A stretch of DNA of 61,182 nt from Bacteroidota bacterium. GTDB lineage: Bacteria; Bacteroidota; Bacteroidia; Cytophagales; Cyclobacteriaceae. The position numbers and the translations under genes were made by a program. This document shows, in pieces, positions 35,018-45,190 of this stretch. The notes under the pieces were generated by a model, which was not told the origin of the DNA, searched no databases, and saw only the letters and a program-made list of their open reading frames with translations. The stretch is taken from the NCBI GenBank assembly GCA_022571715.1, contig JACZXH010000010.1:1-61182 (forward strand), in the 5' to 3' direction. Position 1 is the first letter of the stretch. Each line of letters starts with the position of its first letter.

Positions 35018-36307
35018 ATGGAAAAAGATCTACTCATTTTTGAATTAATAGAGAAAGAAAAGTTAAGACAGGAGCAGGGGCTAGAACTCATTGCTTCTGA
35101 AAACTTTGCTTCCCGTCAGGTAATGGAAGCCGCGGGAAGTGTTCTTACCAATAAATATGCCGAAGGTCTGCCTGGAAAACGGTATTATGGTGGTTGCGAG
35201 GTAGTAGATGAGGTTGAAGAAATTGCCCGCTCAAGGGCCAAAGAATTATTCGGAGCAGCATGGGTGAATGTACAGCCACATTCCGGCGCGCAGGCAAATG
35301 CAGCCGTAATGCTTTCCGTACTTAAACCTGGCGACAAAATTCTCGGATTTGACCTGTCACACGGAGGCCATCTGACACATGGATCACCGGTAAATTTTTC
35401 TGGTAAATTGTATAACCCGAGTTTTTATGGTGTTGAAAAGAAAACAGGCACCATTGACTGGGACCAGTTACGTATAATTGCAAAAAAGGAAAACCCCAGA
35501 CTGATCATTTGTGGAGCATCTGCCTATAGTCGCGATTGGGATTACAGACGGCTACGTGAAGCTGCCGATCAGGTTGGAGCCCTCCTGCTTGCAGATATAG
35601 CCCACCCTGCAGGTTTAATAGCCAAAGGATTGCTGAATGACCCAATGGAATACTGTCATATCGTAACGACAACCACGCACAAAACACTGCGCGGACCAAG
35701 GGGCGGGATGATTCTAATGGGAAATAATTTTGATAACCCGTGGGGTATGAAAACACCTAAAGGTACCATCCGTAAAATGTCGGCAATACTTGACTCTGGT
35801 GTGTTTCCGGGCACACAGGGAGGTCCGCTTGAGCATGTAATTGCTGCCAAAGCGATTGCTTTTGGCGAAGCGCTAACCGACTCCTACTTCTATTATGTAT
35901 TGCAAATACAAAAGAATGCCAAGTCACTGGCATCAGCATTCATCGATAAAGATTATAACATCATTTCTGATGGTACTGATAATCATATGATGCTCATTGA
36001 CCTTAGATCAAAAAATCTGACCGGAAAAGAGGCAGAAGATTATCTTATCAAAGCAAATATTACTGTTAACAAAAACATGGTCCCTTTCGATGATGCTTCG
36101 CCTTTTGTTACCTCAGGAATACGCATTGGAGTAGCCGCCATAACCACAAGGGGACTGAAAGAAGAAGATATGCCAACGATTGCCGATTTGATAGACAAGG
36201 TACTTAAAGATAAAGATAATGAAAAACTGATTCTGGAAACGAAATACGAAGTGAACAACTGGATGAGATCTTTCCCGTTATATGCCGAAAATGCTGAAGT
36301 TTCCTGA
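35018..36307 (+). CDS. glyA: Serine hydroxymethyltransferase
   Basis: 429 residues, typical length. It has [19 protein letters not shown] at the start, [26 protein letters not shown], and the PLP lysine in [14 protein letters not shown]. It interconverts serine and glycine while charging tetrahydrofolate with a one-carbon unit in the cytoplasm. It is the first gene of an apparent glyA-tatC-rpiB transcript; the gap to tatC is 38 bases. Confidence 0.97.
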   Translation: MEKDLLIFELIEKEKLRQEQGLELIASENFASRQVMEAAGSVLTNKYAEGLPGKRYYGGCEVVDEVEEIARSRAKELFGAAWVNVQPHSGAQANAAVMLSVLKPGDKILGFDLSHGGHLTHGSPVNFSGKLYNPSFYGVEKKTGTIDWDQLRIIAKKENPRLIICGASAYSRDWDYRRLREAADQVGALLLADIAHPAGLIAKGLLNDPMEYCHIVTTTTHKTLRGPRGGMILMGNNFDNPWGMKTPKGTIRKMSAILDSGVFPGTQGGPLEHVIAAKAIAFGEALTDSYFYYVLQIQKNAKSLASAFIDKDYNIISDGTDNHMMLIDLRSKNLTGKEAEDYLIKANITVNKNMVPFDDASPFVTSGIRIGVAAITTRGLKEEDMPTIADLIDKVLKDKDNEKLILETKYEVNNWMRSFPLYAENAEVS

Positions 36308-36345
36308 TTATTATGAATTAAATTAGTTATTAAGAATACACACAA

Positions 36346-37227
36346 ATGGCGAAACAAAATCGACCCCCTGATACGGAAGAAAATCGCGAACATGAATCCG
36401 AGAAAGAGATGGGATTTCTGGATCATCTTGAAGAGTTGAGATGGCATCTTATCCGAGCTTTTGTCGCTATCCTCGTGTTTGCCATTGCCGCCTTTTTATC
36501 TAAAGATTTTATATGGAATACACTTATCCTCGGGCCTTCGAGGCCCGATTTTATAACTTTCAGATTACTTTGTAGGGCAGCCGAAGCACTGCAGACGGAA
36601 GTACTTTGCATTACGGAGCTTCCATTTATTATACAGAGCCGGAAAATGACCGGGCAGTTTTCAATGCATATAACATCATCGGCGGTTCTTGGACTAATTT
36701 TTGCATTTCCATACGTATTCTGGGAGTTATGGCGCTTTATCAGTCCTGGATTATTCCGAAAGGAACGCAAGCATGCAAAAGGGGCAGTGTTTTTTGTAAG
36801 TCTGCTGTTTTCGATGGGCGTACTGTTTGGTTACTTTATTATTTCTCCGCTTTCGGTAAACTTTCTCTCCCATTATAAGGTTGATCCAAGCGTGGTAAAT
36901 GAATTCGACATTACATCTTATGTTTCAACAATAACAATGCTTGTGCTGGCGTCTGCTTTTGTATTCCAGCTTCCGGTAGTGGTATACTTTTTATCGAAAG
37001 TAGGTTTTGTTACCCCAAGGGTCATGCGTAAATACAGGAAGCATGCAATAGTGGTGATTCTGGTACTGGGTGCCCTGCTTACACCGCCGGACCCGATCAG
37101 TCAGGTGCTTATTGCTATTCCTTTGCTGGGATTATACGAGATCAGTATCTATGTGTCGGCATTTGTGTTGCGAAAAGAAAAAGAGTCGCTTGAAAAAGCC
37201 ATTGGTAAACCAAAATATGTAAATTAG
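36346..37227 (+). CDS. tatC: Twin-arginine translocase subunit TatC
   Basis: 293 residues with six transmembrane segments. The cytoplasmic N-terminus contains the signal-recognition element MGFLDHLEELRWHLIRA, with the conserved Glu-Glu-Leu-Arg. Later are AFPYVFWELWRFISPGL and LTPPDPISQVLIAIPL, all TatC signatures. It binds Tat signal peptides and, with TatA, moves folded proteins across the inner membrane. No tatA is in this window. Two likely Tat clients are: the multicopper oxidase and the spermidine-dehydrogenase-like flavoprotein. It is followed by rpiB after 4 bases. Confidence 0.95.
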   Translation: MAKQNRPPDTEENREHESEKEMGFLDHLEELRWHLIRAFVAILVFAIAAFLSKDFIWNTLILGPSRPDFITFRLLCRAAEALQTEVLCITELPFIIQSRKMTGQFSMHITSSAVLGLIFAFPYVFWELWRFISPGLFRKERKHAKGAVFFVSLLFSMGVLFGYFIISPLSVNFLSHYKVDPSVVNEFDITSYVSTITMLVLASAFVFQLPVVVYFLSKVGFVTPRVMRKYRKHAIVVILVLGALLTPPDPISQVLIAIPLLGLYEISIYVSAFVLRKEKESLEKAIGKPKYVN

Positions 37228-37231
37228 CTTT

Positions 37232-37660
37232 ATGAAAATTGCACTTGGAGGTGATCATGCTGGTTTCGAATTTAAAGCTGGTCTGGTAGACAGTCTTCGT
37301 GGCCAGGGACATGATGTAAAAGATTTTGGCCCATATACGGATGAATCTGTAGATTATCCTGATTTTGTGCACCCTGTAGCGGAAGCAGTAGAAATCGGCT
37401 TATTCGATTTTGGATTTCTGATTTGCGGTAGCGGCAATGGAGTGGCCATGACGGCTAATAAACACGCTGGTATCAGGGCCGCATTGTGCTGGACCTCCGA
37501 GCTGGCGGCGTTGGCCCGTAAACACAATGATGCCAACATCCTTTGCATGCCGGCACGGTTTATCAGCTATGATTCGGCTGTGGAAATCGCTGATGTTTTT
37601 TTATCATCAAAATATGAAGGCGGAAGACACGAAGGAAGAGTGAATAAGATCAGTTGTTGA
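37232..37660 (+). CDS. rpiB: Ribose-5-phosphate isomerase B
   Basis: 142 residues. It starts MKIALGGDHAGFEFK and contains YPDFVHPVAEAV, the catalytic segment LICGSGNGVAMTANKHAGIR and NDANILCMPARF. It interconverts ribose-5-phosphate and ribulose-5-phosphate in the pentose phosphate pathway. The stop lies 11 bases inside the 3' end of the convergent membrane-protein gene. Confidence 0.95.
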   Translation: MKIALGGDHAGFEFKAGLVDSLRGQGHDVKDFGPYTDESVDYPDFVHPVAEAVEIGLFDFGFLICGSGNGVAMTANKHAGIRAALCWTSELAALARKHNDANILCMPARFISYDSAVEIADVFLSSKYEGGRHEGRVNKISC

Positions 37661-39056
37661 TTCTTATATATATGTTCCCTTCTTTTCGATATTGCTGACG
37701 TATTACCGGCACCTTATTTATCAATTTATTGAAATATTTATTTGTATCGAACACATACGCTGGCTTTTCGTGTAAAACCGACTTCATTATCAAATTCAGA
37801 TATGCATATTGATTCATATTTTCCCACGCATATTGTGAAATTCTCCAGTTAATAAAGGGTGTGGCCGGGTATGCATGCCTGTAAATATTGATATTATCGC
37901 CTAAAAAGGCCACCTTTTTATCTTTGACAATACCCTCACTGTTATGGGAAATTACGTAATATGACTTGAAATCGAAGAAGCTGGAAGGATTCCTATTCAA
38001 GGTCGACTTCCAGTTAATCCCGATTACAGCCGTAAGCAGAATAATAAAGAAAATTTCAGCGCCAAGTCCCTTTTTGCCCAGAATAAAAAAGAAACTCACG
38101 AAATATGTAAGCATGGGAACAAATACAAGAAGAATAAACGGATAACGGTCTATTTCAAGTAATAAAACGAGGCTGCTCAAAACCAACAATATAAACATCA
38201 TTTGAAACACTCGTGACTGGTAGCTGGTTAGTCTGGCTCTACGCACAATTCTTAGAATTGACAGAAGCAGATAAAATGTGATAGGAGCTGCAAGCACAAG
38301 TATAAAATCATAAGAAACTATATTTCTTCTGGCAAGGTTAAACCAGGGTACAAGGTGATTTGCTATGAAAAATTCAAGAGTATCTGTAAAATAATAATAA
38401 ATAACAGTGAGTGCAAAAGGCAGTATCCAACCATACAGGATAAGCAGGTATCTTCGAGGCACTGTTGATGAAAACAGCAACAGGACGATGACAAAAAATG
38501 GTCCCATTGCCGCTAATGGGAAATGAAATAACGCAGCAATTCCAAGATATAATCCAGTGCTCAACAGTTTTTCATCTTTTCTGGCCCGGAATTCTATCTG
38601 GCTGATTACATTATTGAGGGCAAGAAGGACAAATGTAAGTCCCATCAACATTGGAGAAAGGGTAAAAAAATCAAAGAATGCCGATGACAACAACGCATAA
38701 ATAATGGCGGGAATGTAGTTATTTTCATTAAAAATCCTGCTTCTTAAGGTGATAGTATTAAAAAGTGCAGCCTGAAAAAATGAAATAAACAGAGCTGGTA
38801 TCAGATATGCCCATTGAGATCTACCAAACATCCAGTCTAGAAACCAGTAGGTTCCGGCTGACAAAGGAGAAATGTAATCCCATATTTCATAATACATCAT
38901 GAAACCATCCGACATTCTCTCGCCGGTCAGCATCCACCTGAGTTCTGGCAACAGGATATCGCCTTCGCCTAACCAAAATGGTATTCTGCAAATCATCAGA
39001 AATAAAAATACTCCGACGAGTCTGTACGGATCGTTAAGCCTGAAAAAATTCAGCAC
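37650..39056 (-). CDS. Polytopic membrane protein, possibly DUF6427
   Basis: 468 residues with about eleven to twelve hydrophobic segments and short loops. The opening MLNFFRLNDPYRLVGVFLFL and the periodic pattern (NNYIPAIIYALLSSAFFDFF, LGIAALFHFPLAAMGPFFVI) fit the DUF6427 membrane proteins of Bacteroidota, but at this length a glycosyltransferase-39-like protein is also conceivable. No catalytic motif is visible. It overlaps rpiB tail to tail by 11 bases. Function unknown. Confidence 0.6.
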   Translation of the reverse strand: MLNFFRLNDPYRLVGVFLFLMICRIPFWLGEGDILLPELRWMLTGERMSDGFMMYYEIWDYISPLSAGTYWFLDWMFGRSQWAYLIPALFISFFQAALFNTITLRSRIFNENNYIPAIIYALLSSAFFDFFTLSPMLMGLTFVLLALNNVISQIEFRARKDEKLLSTGLYLGIAALFHFPLAAMGPFFVIVLLLFSSTVPRRYLLILYGWILPFALTVIYYYFTDTLEFFIANHLVPWFNLARRNIVSYDFILVLAAPITFYLLLSILRIVRRARLTSYQSRVFQMMFILLVLSSLVLLLEIDRYPFILLVFVPMLTYFVSFFFILGKKGLGAEIFFIILLTAVIGINWKSTLNRNPSSFFDFKSYYVISHNSEGIVKDKKVAFLGDNINIYRHAYPATPFINWRISQYAWENMNQYAYLNLIMKSVLHEKPAYVFDTNKYFNKLINKVPVIRQQYRKEGNIYIRINN

Positions 39057-39163
39057 GCTGTGAGATTTGAAAATGGAAAATACTCTAATCTTGAGAAAAA
39101 ACTAAAATAATTGTAATATTTGCGTACGCTGTCCCTTTCTTATCCTCTCAAAGACTTGTAATT

Positions 39164-39562
39164 ATGAATGAAAGCAAACGCCAGAAAAAGGTTGCCAGAC
39201 TACTCCAGAAAGAACTTGGAGATATCTTTCAAAAAGATAAGCGAAACATACTTGAAAATGCTTTCGTTACCATCATGGATGTTGGAATAACACCCGATCT
39301 GTCAATAGCTCGAGTGTACATAAGTATGATGCTTGTGAAAAACCAGCAGGAACTTATTGACAAGATTAATCATAGAAAAAGCGAGATAAGAGGTATTCTG
39401 GGCCGCATAGTAGGAAAACAATTACGGATTATACCTGATTTGGAGTTTTATATAGATGAAATACAGGGAAATGCCTCCAGATTGGATACCCTCATTGATA
39501 ATCTTAACATCCCTCCTGCTGATGTTGAAAGTGAAAAAGACAATAATGATAAAATAAGTTGA
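39164..39562 (+). CDS. rbfA: Ribosome-binding factor A
   Basis: 132 residues. It begins ESKRQKKVARLLQKELGDIF, has VTIMDVGITPDLSIARVYIS and ends with RIIPDLEFYIDEIQGNASRL DTLI-type helices, all typical of RbfA. The KH-like protein helps mature the small ribosomal subunit, needed especially in the cold. The LolC/E-like gene starts 22 bases later on the same strand. Confidence 0.93.
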   Translation: MNESKRQKKVARLLQKELGDIFQKDKRNILENAFVTIMDVGITPDLSIARVYISMMLVKNQQELIDKINHRKSEIRGILGRIVGKQLRIIPDLEFYIDEIQGNASRLDTLIDNLNIPPADVESEKDNNDKIS

Positions 39563-39584
39563 ATCAGTACCTAATATCGCTCTT

Positions 39585-40820
39585 TTGAACCTTTCTACCT
39601 TTATAGCAAAACGATATTTTTGGTCGGGAAAGAAACGTAATTTTATTAATGTAATTTCCATTATTTCAATGTTTGTTGTGGCAGTCGGAACCATGGCATT
39701 AATTATAGTATTGTCTGTTTTTAATGGCCTTGAGGATCTTTTAAAATCATTGTATAATACATTCGATCCGGAAATAAAAATTGAAGCGGTTGTTGGAAAA
39801 TCGTTTGAGGTCACACCCGAATTTCTTGACCGGTTGAGTAGTGTGGAAGGGGTTGAAGAAGTTTCTGAGGTTATCGAGGACAATGCCTATGTGCGATATA
39901 ACCGCAATGAAATGGTTGCCGTAATCAAGGGCGTCAGCGACAGTTTTTTAAAAAAAGAGGCTGTGAAACATGCGATCGTACAGGGTAAATTAAAATTCTA
40001 TGACGACTTTGATAACCGCAATATCGATTACGCTATTATTGGAAGGGGAATACAGTACATTCTCAATATTGCTCCGAACAATGACTTTTTTGCCTTACAG
40101 ATCTTTTATCCGAAAGATATAAAACAGGCTGGAACAAATCCTGAAAAAATGCTCAATCGTGATAATATCATGATTGGTGGCATCTTTGCACTTGAAAAAC
40201 AATATGATGAAAAGTATATTTTTGTGCCACTCGAATTTGCCAAAAACCTTCTAAACTACGGAAACAAACGAACATCACTGGAGGTGACTACAAAGGCGGA
40301 TTACAATGTTGAAGATGTGCAGGAAAATATTAAAGCAGCATTGGGTGATTCCTTCAGGGTACTTAACAGCGATGAACAACATGCAATAATCCTGCGTACC
40401 ATTAAAATTGAAAAACTATTCGTGTATCTTATATTTACCTTTATTCTTGCGATATCTTCTTTTAATATTTTTTTTGCACTCAGTATGCTTGCTATCGATA
40501 AGAAAAAAGATATCGGAATACTCTATGCATTGGGCGCCAGAGATAAGTTCATACGTTCCATATTTTTAAAGGAAGGCGCTATTATTTCATTTTCAGGAGC
40601 TGCAGTAGGTATCATGGCCGGCTTTGTACTCGTATTCCTGCAGAAGCAGTTTGGCTTTATTTCCATGGGCTTGCAAACTTCAGTAATCAGTTATTATCCC
40701 GTAAAAATGCAACTGACCGATTTTGTATTTACAGCCGTTTGTATTGTGTTAATCACCCTGTCTGCATCCATCAGGCCCGCCATTATGGCCACAAAATTCA
40801 ATCCTTTAAATCAACTGTAA
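39585..40820 (+). CDS. LolC/LolE-like ABC transporter permease (FtsX family)
   Basis: 411 residues, probably started by TTG at 39585. The first transmembrane segment (about 22-46, INVISIISMFVVAVGTMALI) is followed by a large periplasmic MacB-like domain and three C-terminal membrane segments (about 275-300, 320-345, 375-400). IAKRYFWSGKKRNFINVIS at the start is the classic LolC/E opening. It would work with a LolD-type ATPase in lipoprotein release from the inner membrane; none is adjacent. It follows rbfA by 22 bases. Confidence 0.88.
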   Translation: MNLSTFIAKRYFWSGKKRNFINVISIISMFVVAVGTMALIIVLSVFNGLEDLLKSLYNTFDPEIKIEAVVGKSFEVTPEFLDRLSSVEGVEEVSEVIEDNAYVRYNRNEMVAVIKGVSDSFLKKEAVKHAIVQGKLKFYDDFDNRNIDYAIIGRGIQYILNIAPNNDFFALQIFYPKDIKQAGTNPEKMLNRDNIMIGGIFALEKQYDEKYIFVPLEFAKNLLNYGNKRTSLEVTTKADYNVEDVQENIKAALGDSFRVLNSDEQHAIILRTIKIEKLFVYLIFTFILAISSFNIFFALSMLAIDKKKDIGILYALGARDKFIRSIFLKEGAIISFSGAAVGIMAGFVLVFLQKQFGFISMGLQTSVISYYPVKMQLTDFVFTAVCIVLITLSASIRPAIMATKFNPLNQL

Positions 40821-40906
40821 CCCGGTTATTTTGGAACCAAATTTATCTTGTTAAATAGGTAAAAATTGGTTCAAATCTATTATTTTGCAAGTTGCTTTTT
40901 GGTTAA

Positions 40907-43852
40907 ATGAAAGTATCATCCACAAAACCGTTCCAAATAATATACTCGCTTTTTCAGCACGAGTTTCTGGGTTATTTATTTAAATCTTTCGTGGTACGAC
41001 TAAATGATAATGGGGGATTAACCCTTCAGCATCAGAACATATCTTCTAAAAATGCTGCTGAGTTTTCAGCTGGACTGGACAAAAATGATTATAAGCTTAT
41101 AAGGCTTATGGATTCCATGCAACAGGATAATGTGGTCAATCAGTTTTCAAAGGTTAAGCAAAATGCCAATGAATTTTTTCAAAAAAATTACCTTGAATGT
41201 ACAGATAATAAAATTATACAGAAAGAAATTCAAAATTACCTGGAACACCGTAGAGCTGAAATTTTAAGCCTGATTGCCGGCAAATTTCTTTTTGAAATGG
41301 GTAATGATGGAGAGCCTGCATGGAAAAAAATTGAAATCGCTAATGAAAAAGCCTCCGTGGTGTTTCACTTTAGGGTAAATGTTAAAAATACACATTATTT
41401 TCCCATCATAAAATGCGGGAATACAAAAGTTAAATTTCAGTACCAGAGTGCATATCTCGTATGTAAAGAACCCGCATGGATGATCGTTGACCGAATATTA
41501 TATGGATTTAATGACAATCTCGATGGATATAAATTAGCGCCATTTTTAAATAAAAATTTTATAATTATACCCAGAGATCTGGAAGAGTCATATTATCAAA
41601 AATTTGTTGTGCCATTGATTGAGCAATACAACGTGTATGCCAAAGGATTTCAGATCAGGATTGTAGAATATGAGCCAATTCCGGTACTACATTTTTCAGC
41701 ATTTAATTCATCCTCCGGTGAGAATCTTTTGCATTTCGAAAATAATAATGGAACATACCAATCACAAAATAAAGTAATGATCATGTTTGATTTGAGCTTC
41801 TGTTATGGACGATTCAGTTTTAACAATTTTGGTACCCGCCCGGCAAATGTGAAAATGGAAAAGGAAAACGACACATATATTTTCTATAAAGTAAAAAGAA
41901 ACCTGCAAAAGGAAATGGCGTATAAGGCTGTTCTGCTTAATCTGGGACTTCATTTAAATGGTACAAGAGAAAGCATGGATCAACTCAGGGCCTTTTCTTG
42001 GCTAACAAAGAATCGTGAAAATCTCGAAAAAAATGGATTTGTTATAAAGCAATTAAATGTCAGCAATAAAAAATATTTTCTAGGAACTTCTTCTATTAAG
42101 ATTTCAATCAACGAAAAAATTGATTGGTTTGACATACGTGCCGTTGTAAAGTTTGGTGATTATGAAATCTCGTTCAATGAGCTTCGGAAACTCATATTGA
42201 AGAATAAGTTTGAAATTAAGTTACCAAACGGTGAAATTGCTGTTATCCCCGAGCAGTGGTTTAACGAATACTCCGACCTTTTTGCTTTTATGGACGAAGA
42301 TGAAGATGAAGATCAAGGTGAAAATCTTAAGCTCAAAAAACACCATCTGGCGCTTGTAATAGACCTCGAACACGGTGAATTGGCAAAAGTCTCCATGGAT
42401 AAAAAGCTAAATAAACTACGAAATTTTGATGAAATTGATGATATTCCTGTTCCATCGGATTTCAATGGGACACTACGACCTTACCAAAAAGCCGGCTATA
42501 ATTGGCTTTTATTTCTGAACAAGTACAAGTTTGGAGGCTGCCTTGCAGATGATATGGGATTGGGTAAAACCGTCCAGACGCTTGCCATGCTGCAAGCCGA
42601 AAAAGAAAGAGGAGAAACCGGCGCTTCACTGATTATAATGCCTACATCACTTATCTATAACTGGGAAATGGAAGCAGAAAAGTTCACTCCCAAGATGAAA
42701 GTAATGGCCTACACTGGGACTTTTCGCGAGAAGGACGTATCAAGATTCCAGGATTATGACCTTGTTCTTACCAGCTACGGTATAACCCGCCTCGATATTG
42801 ATTTGCTAAAACAGTATTATTTCAATTACGTAATTCTCGACGAATCACAAGCCATTAAAAACCCGGCATCAAATATTGCCCATGCCGTAATTGAATTAAA
42901 ATCGAAACACAGGCTGATTCTTACTGGTACGCCGATTGAAAATTCTACCATGGATCTGTGGTCTCAGATTACTTTTATAAACCCGGGGCTTTTAGGTGGG
43001 CATTCATTTTTTACAAGGGAATTTCTGAAACCCATTGAAAAACATGCGGATGAACAGAAAATCAAAAAACTTTTTACCATCATTAAGCCATTTATTCTCA
43101 GAAGAAATAAAAGCCAGGTACTGGACGATCTTCCGGATAAAGTAGAAAGTATCCAATACTGCTCCATGACATCCATGCAAAAGGAAAAATATGAGGAGGT
43201 TAAAAACGTCTATCGCGACGAGCTTTTAGGCCAGATTGACAAGCACGGCGTCAACAAATCACACATACTGATCCTGCAGGGGTTAACGAAACTCCGTCAG
43301 ATCGCCAACCATCCGATATTAATCGATCCGCAGTACAACGGTGATTCCGGAAAGATGGATAATGTTTTGCAAATGCTAACAAATGCGATGGCGGGAGATC
43401 ATAAGATATTGATTTTCAGCCAGTTTGTAAAACACCTCGCCATTTTCAGAAAGTATATTGAAAGCCAGCGTATTGATTTTGCCTATCTTGACGGAAGCAC
43501 AAAAGACCGCAAACAGCAGGTGGAAAAATTTCAGCATGATAAGAACACTAAAATTTTTCTCATTTCTCTCAAAGCTGGTGGTCTGGGTCTAAATCTGACG
43601 GAAGCGGATTATGTATTTATTCTCGACCCCTGGTGGAACCCTGCTGCAGAAGCACAGGCCATTGACCGTGCGCATCGGATTGGCCAGAAAAATACAGTTT
43701 TTACCTATAAATTTATTACAAAAAACACCGTCGAAGAGAAGATACTTACTCTTCAGAAGCAAAAACTACAGTTAGTTGGTGAATTGATACATACCGAAGA
43801 AGGGGTGTTTAAAAGCCTTACCCGGGAAGATATTGCTGCATTACTGGATTAA
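40907..43852 (+). CDS. SNF2-family DEAD/DEAH-box helicase
   Basis: 981 residues. The C-terminal 470 residues are a complete Swi2/Snf2 ATPase: GGCLADDMGLGKTVQTLAML (Walker A), LDESQAIKNP (motif II), LTGTPIENS (motif III), then GLGLNLTEADYVFILDPWWN and RAHRIGQ (motifs V-VI). The N-terminal 500 residues are a SWIM-less extension seen in Bacteroidota Snf2 proteins, with an acidic patch (about 464-474, DEDEDED). It probably remodels protein-DNA or RNA polymerase complexes. It is an isolated gene. Confidence 0.93.
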   Translation: MKVSSTKPFQIIYSLFQHEFLGYLFKSFVVRLNDNGGLTLQHQNISSKNAAEFSAGLDKNDYKLIRLMDSMQQDNVVNQFSKVKQNANEFFQKNYLECTDNKIIQKEIQNYLEHRRAEILSLIAGKFLFEMGNDGEPAWKKIEIANEKASVVFHFRVNVKNTHYFPIIKCGNTKVKFQYQSAYLVCKEPAWMIVDRILYGFNDNLDGYKLAPFLNKNFIIIPRDLEESYYQKFVVPLIEQYNVYAKGFQIRIVEYEPIPVLHFSAFNSSSGENLLHFENNNGTYQSQNKVMIMFDLSFCYGRFSFNNFGTRPANVKMEKENDTYIFYKVKRNLQKEMAYKAVLLNLGLHLNGTRESMDQLRAFSWLTKNRENLEKNGFVIKQLNVSNKKYFLGTSSIKISINEKIDWFDIRAVVKFGDYEISFNELRKLILKNKFEIKLPNGEIAVIPEQWFNEYSDLFAFMDEDEDEDQGENLKLKKHHLALVIDLEHGELAKVSMDKKLNKLRNFDEIDDIPVPSDFNGTLRPYQKAGYNWLLFLNKYKFGGCLADDMGLGKTVQTLAMLQAEKERGETGASLIIMPTSLIYNWEMEAEKFTPKMKVMAYTGTFREKDVSRFQDYDLVLTSYGITRLDIDLLKQYYFNYVILDESQAIKNPASNIAHAVIELKSKHRLILTGTPIENSTMDLWSQITFINPGLLGGHSFFTREFLKPIEKHADEQKIKKLFTIIKPFILRRNKSQVLDDLPDKVESIQYCSMTSMQKEKYEEVKNVYRDELLGQIDKHGVNKSHILILQGLTKLRQIANHPILIDPQYNGDSGKMDNVLQMLTNAMAGDHKILIFSQFVKHLAIFRKYIESQRIDFAYLDGSTKDRKQQVEKFQHDKNTKIFLISLKAGGLGLNLTEADYVFILDPWWNPAAEAQAIDRAHRIGQKNTVFTYKFITKNTVEEKILTLQKQKLQLVGELIHTEEGVFKSLTREDIAALLD

Positions 43853-43909
43853 TTCCACGGCCTCAGTCTCTGCAACCTGAAATCATGAAAACAGGGTTTA
43901 GTATACTCC

Positions 43910-44839
43910 TTAAGTGCCCGAATGGGTAAGTCCAGATTCGCTTTTATTGCTCATTATTAACTCATTCCTTTCCCGGTTATGGATTTCATCTTCCGCTTTA
44001 CTATATTTCCAGCGGTTGTGAGACCACAGCCAGTCAGATGGATTTTCTTTAATCATTTTTTCAAGCTCCGTCACATATTTGCTGAGAATTTCTGTTGAAT
44101 TCCCATCCTTGCTATAGGGAGGTTCAGCAAGTTTGATGATATCAATATGGTAATACCCTCTTTTTTTGCGCACCATTTTGGACATAAATACGATTGCATT
44201 CTCAAGTTTTGGTACAAATTCAGTCCCCGTATAGTACGCTGTATCATGCCCGCAAGTCTTAAGCCAAACTTTTTTATTACTTATGTGGGGTCGCTGGTCT
44301 GCAACCAGGCCAATCCCACGCACTTCATTCTTATTCGTAACGATATTCCTTACAATATTATCCACCGGCACGAGTATCCCGCCAAATTTTGACCGGGTAT
44401 CCAGCAAAAGTTTATCGAACTTTTTGTTTTGTAACGGTTTATACACACCATACACCCTGTATGGGAAAAGGATCGTTCCCGAAAGCAGCATCCACTCCCA
44501 GTTGCAATGATGTGTTGCCAGATATACGGCCGAAAATCCATGGTTCTTGGCTGCTACCAGCTTATCAATCCCTGAATAGGTTACCCGTTTTATCATTTCC
44601 TCCCGGCTTATCGAGATGGCCTTGACGGATTCTAACATTACATCTCCGAAATTTTTGTAAAAACCTTTGATCGTTTTTAATTTTTCTGCTTTGGACATAT
44701 CCGGAAATACAATTGAAAGATTTTTTTCAATCACTTCCCTGCGGTATCTGATAATGTGATAGTTGAGAAGATAAAGAATATCTGCAACAAAATAGATGAC
44801 CCAAAAAGGTGCCAGGGACAGTAATCTGATAAAAAACAT
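43910..44839 (-). CDS. LpxL/HtrB-type lipid A acyltransferase
   Basis: 309 residues with an N-terminal membrane anchor (about 1-28). The catalytic HX4E motif is in YLATHHCNWEWMLL. It also has REVIEKNLSIVFPDM near the start, RGIGLVADQRPH and NPSDWLWSHNRWK at the end, all typical of the late acyltransferases of lipid A (or of ornithine/aminolipids in Bacteroidota). A decayed copy of its N-terminal region lies just upstream (44961-45041). Exact acceptor lipid unknown. Confidence 0.9.
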   Translation of the reverse strand: MFFIRLLSLAPFWVIYFVADILYLLNYHIIRYRREVIEKNLSIVFPDMSKAEKLKTIKGFYKNFGDVMLESVKAISISREEMIKRVTYSGIDKLVAAKNHGFSAVYLATHHCNWEWMLLSGTILFPYRVYGVYKPLQNKKFDKLLLDTRSKFGGILVPVDNIVRNIVTNKNEVRGIGLVADQRPHISNKKVWLKTCGHDTAYYTGTEFVPKLENAIVFMSKMVRKKRGYYHIDIIKLAEPPYSKDGNSTEILSKYVTELEKMIKENPSDWLWSHNRWKYSKAEDEIHNRERNELIMSNKSESGLTHSGT

Positions 44840-45190
44840 GAATGCAAAGGTAACCTGATCACTTATCTATGCCAAGCAAACTTGTCGAGTCGTCTTCTTT
44901 AGTATTTATCCACCGGTCATCACATCATCCAACTTTGTATAAAATCATGCTTCCCTTTTTCTATTCTTTGTCTGACATGTCAGGAAAGTCAATGGAGAGA
45001 TTCTTTTGTATCACTTCTTTTCTGAAGTCAATCAGAAAAACTCAGAAATGAAGAGATCTCACTGATAACAATAATTACAGTTGGTGGATGATTGGTAAGT
45101 TATTTAATCAGAAACATTTTGAGATATACACATTACAAATTTCGCGGGTTTGATATTATAAATTACATTTACCTCAAATAAGTTTAATAA
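44840..45190. other. Intergenic space holding one relic
   Basis: About 350 bases between the acyltransferase and the SDR gene, which diverge from here. The only readable content is the LpxL-type relic at 44961-45041. Confidence 0.5.
44961..45041 (-). pseudogene. Relic of an LpxL-type acyltransferase N-terminus
   Basis: The minus strand reads VFLIDFRKEVIQKNLSIDFP then DMSDKE and a TAG. The intact neighbour has YHIIRYRREVIEKNLSIVFP and DMSKAEK at the same place. It is bounded by stops on both sides. Orientation is the same as the intact gene, about 120 bases upstream of it, so this is what remains of a tandem copy. Confidence 0.75.

Noticed and set aside
36040-36447. A 135-codon minus-strand frame across the glyA-tatC junction
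   Set aside because: It overlaps two certain genes and has no coding character of its own.
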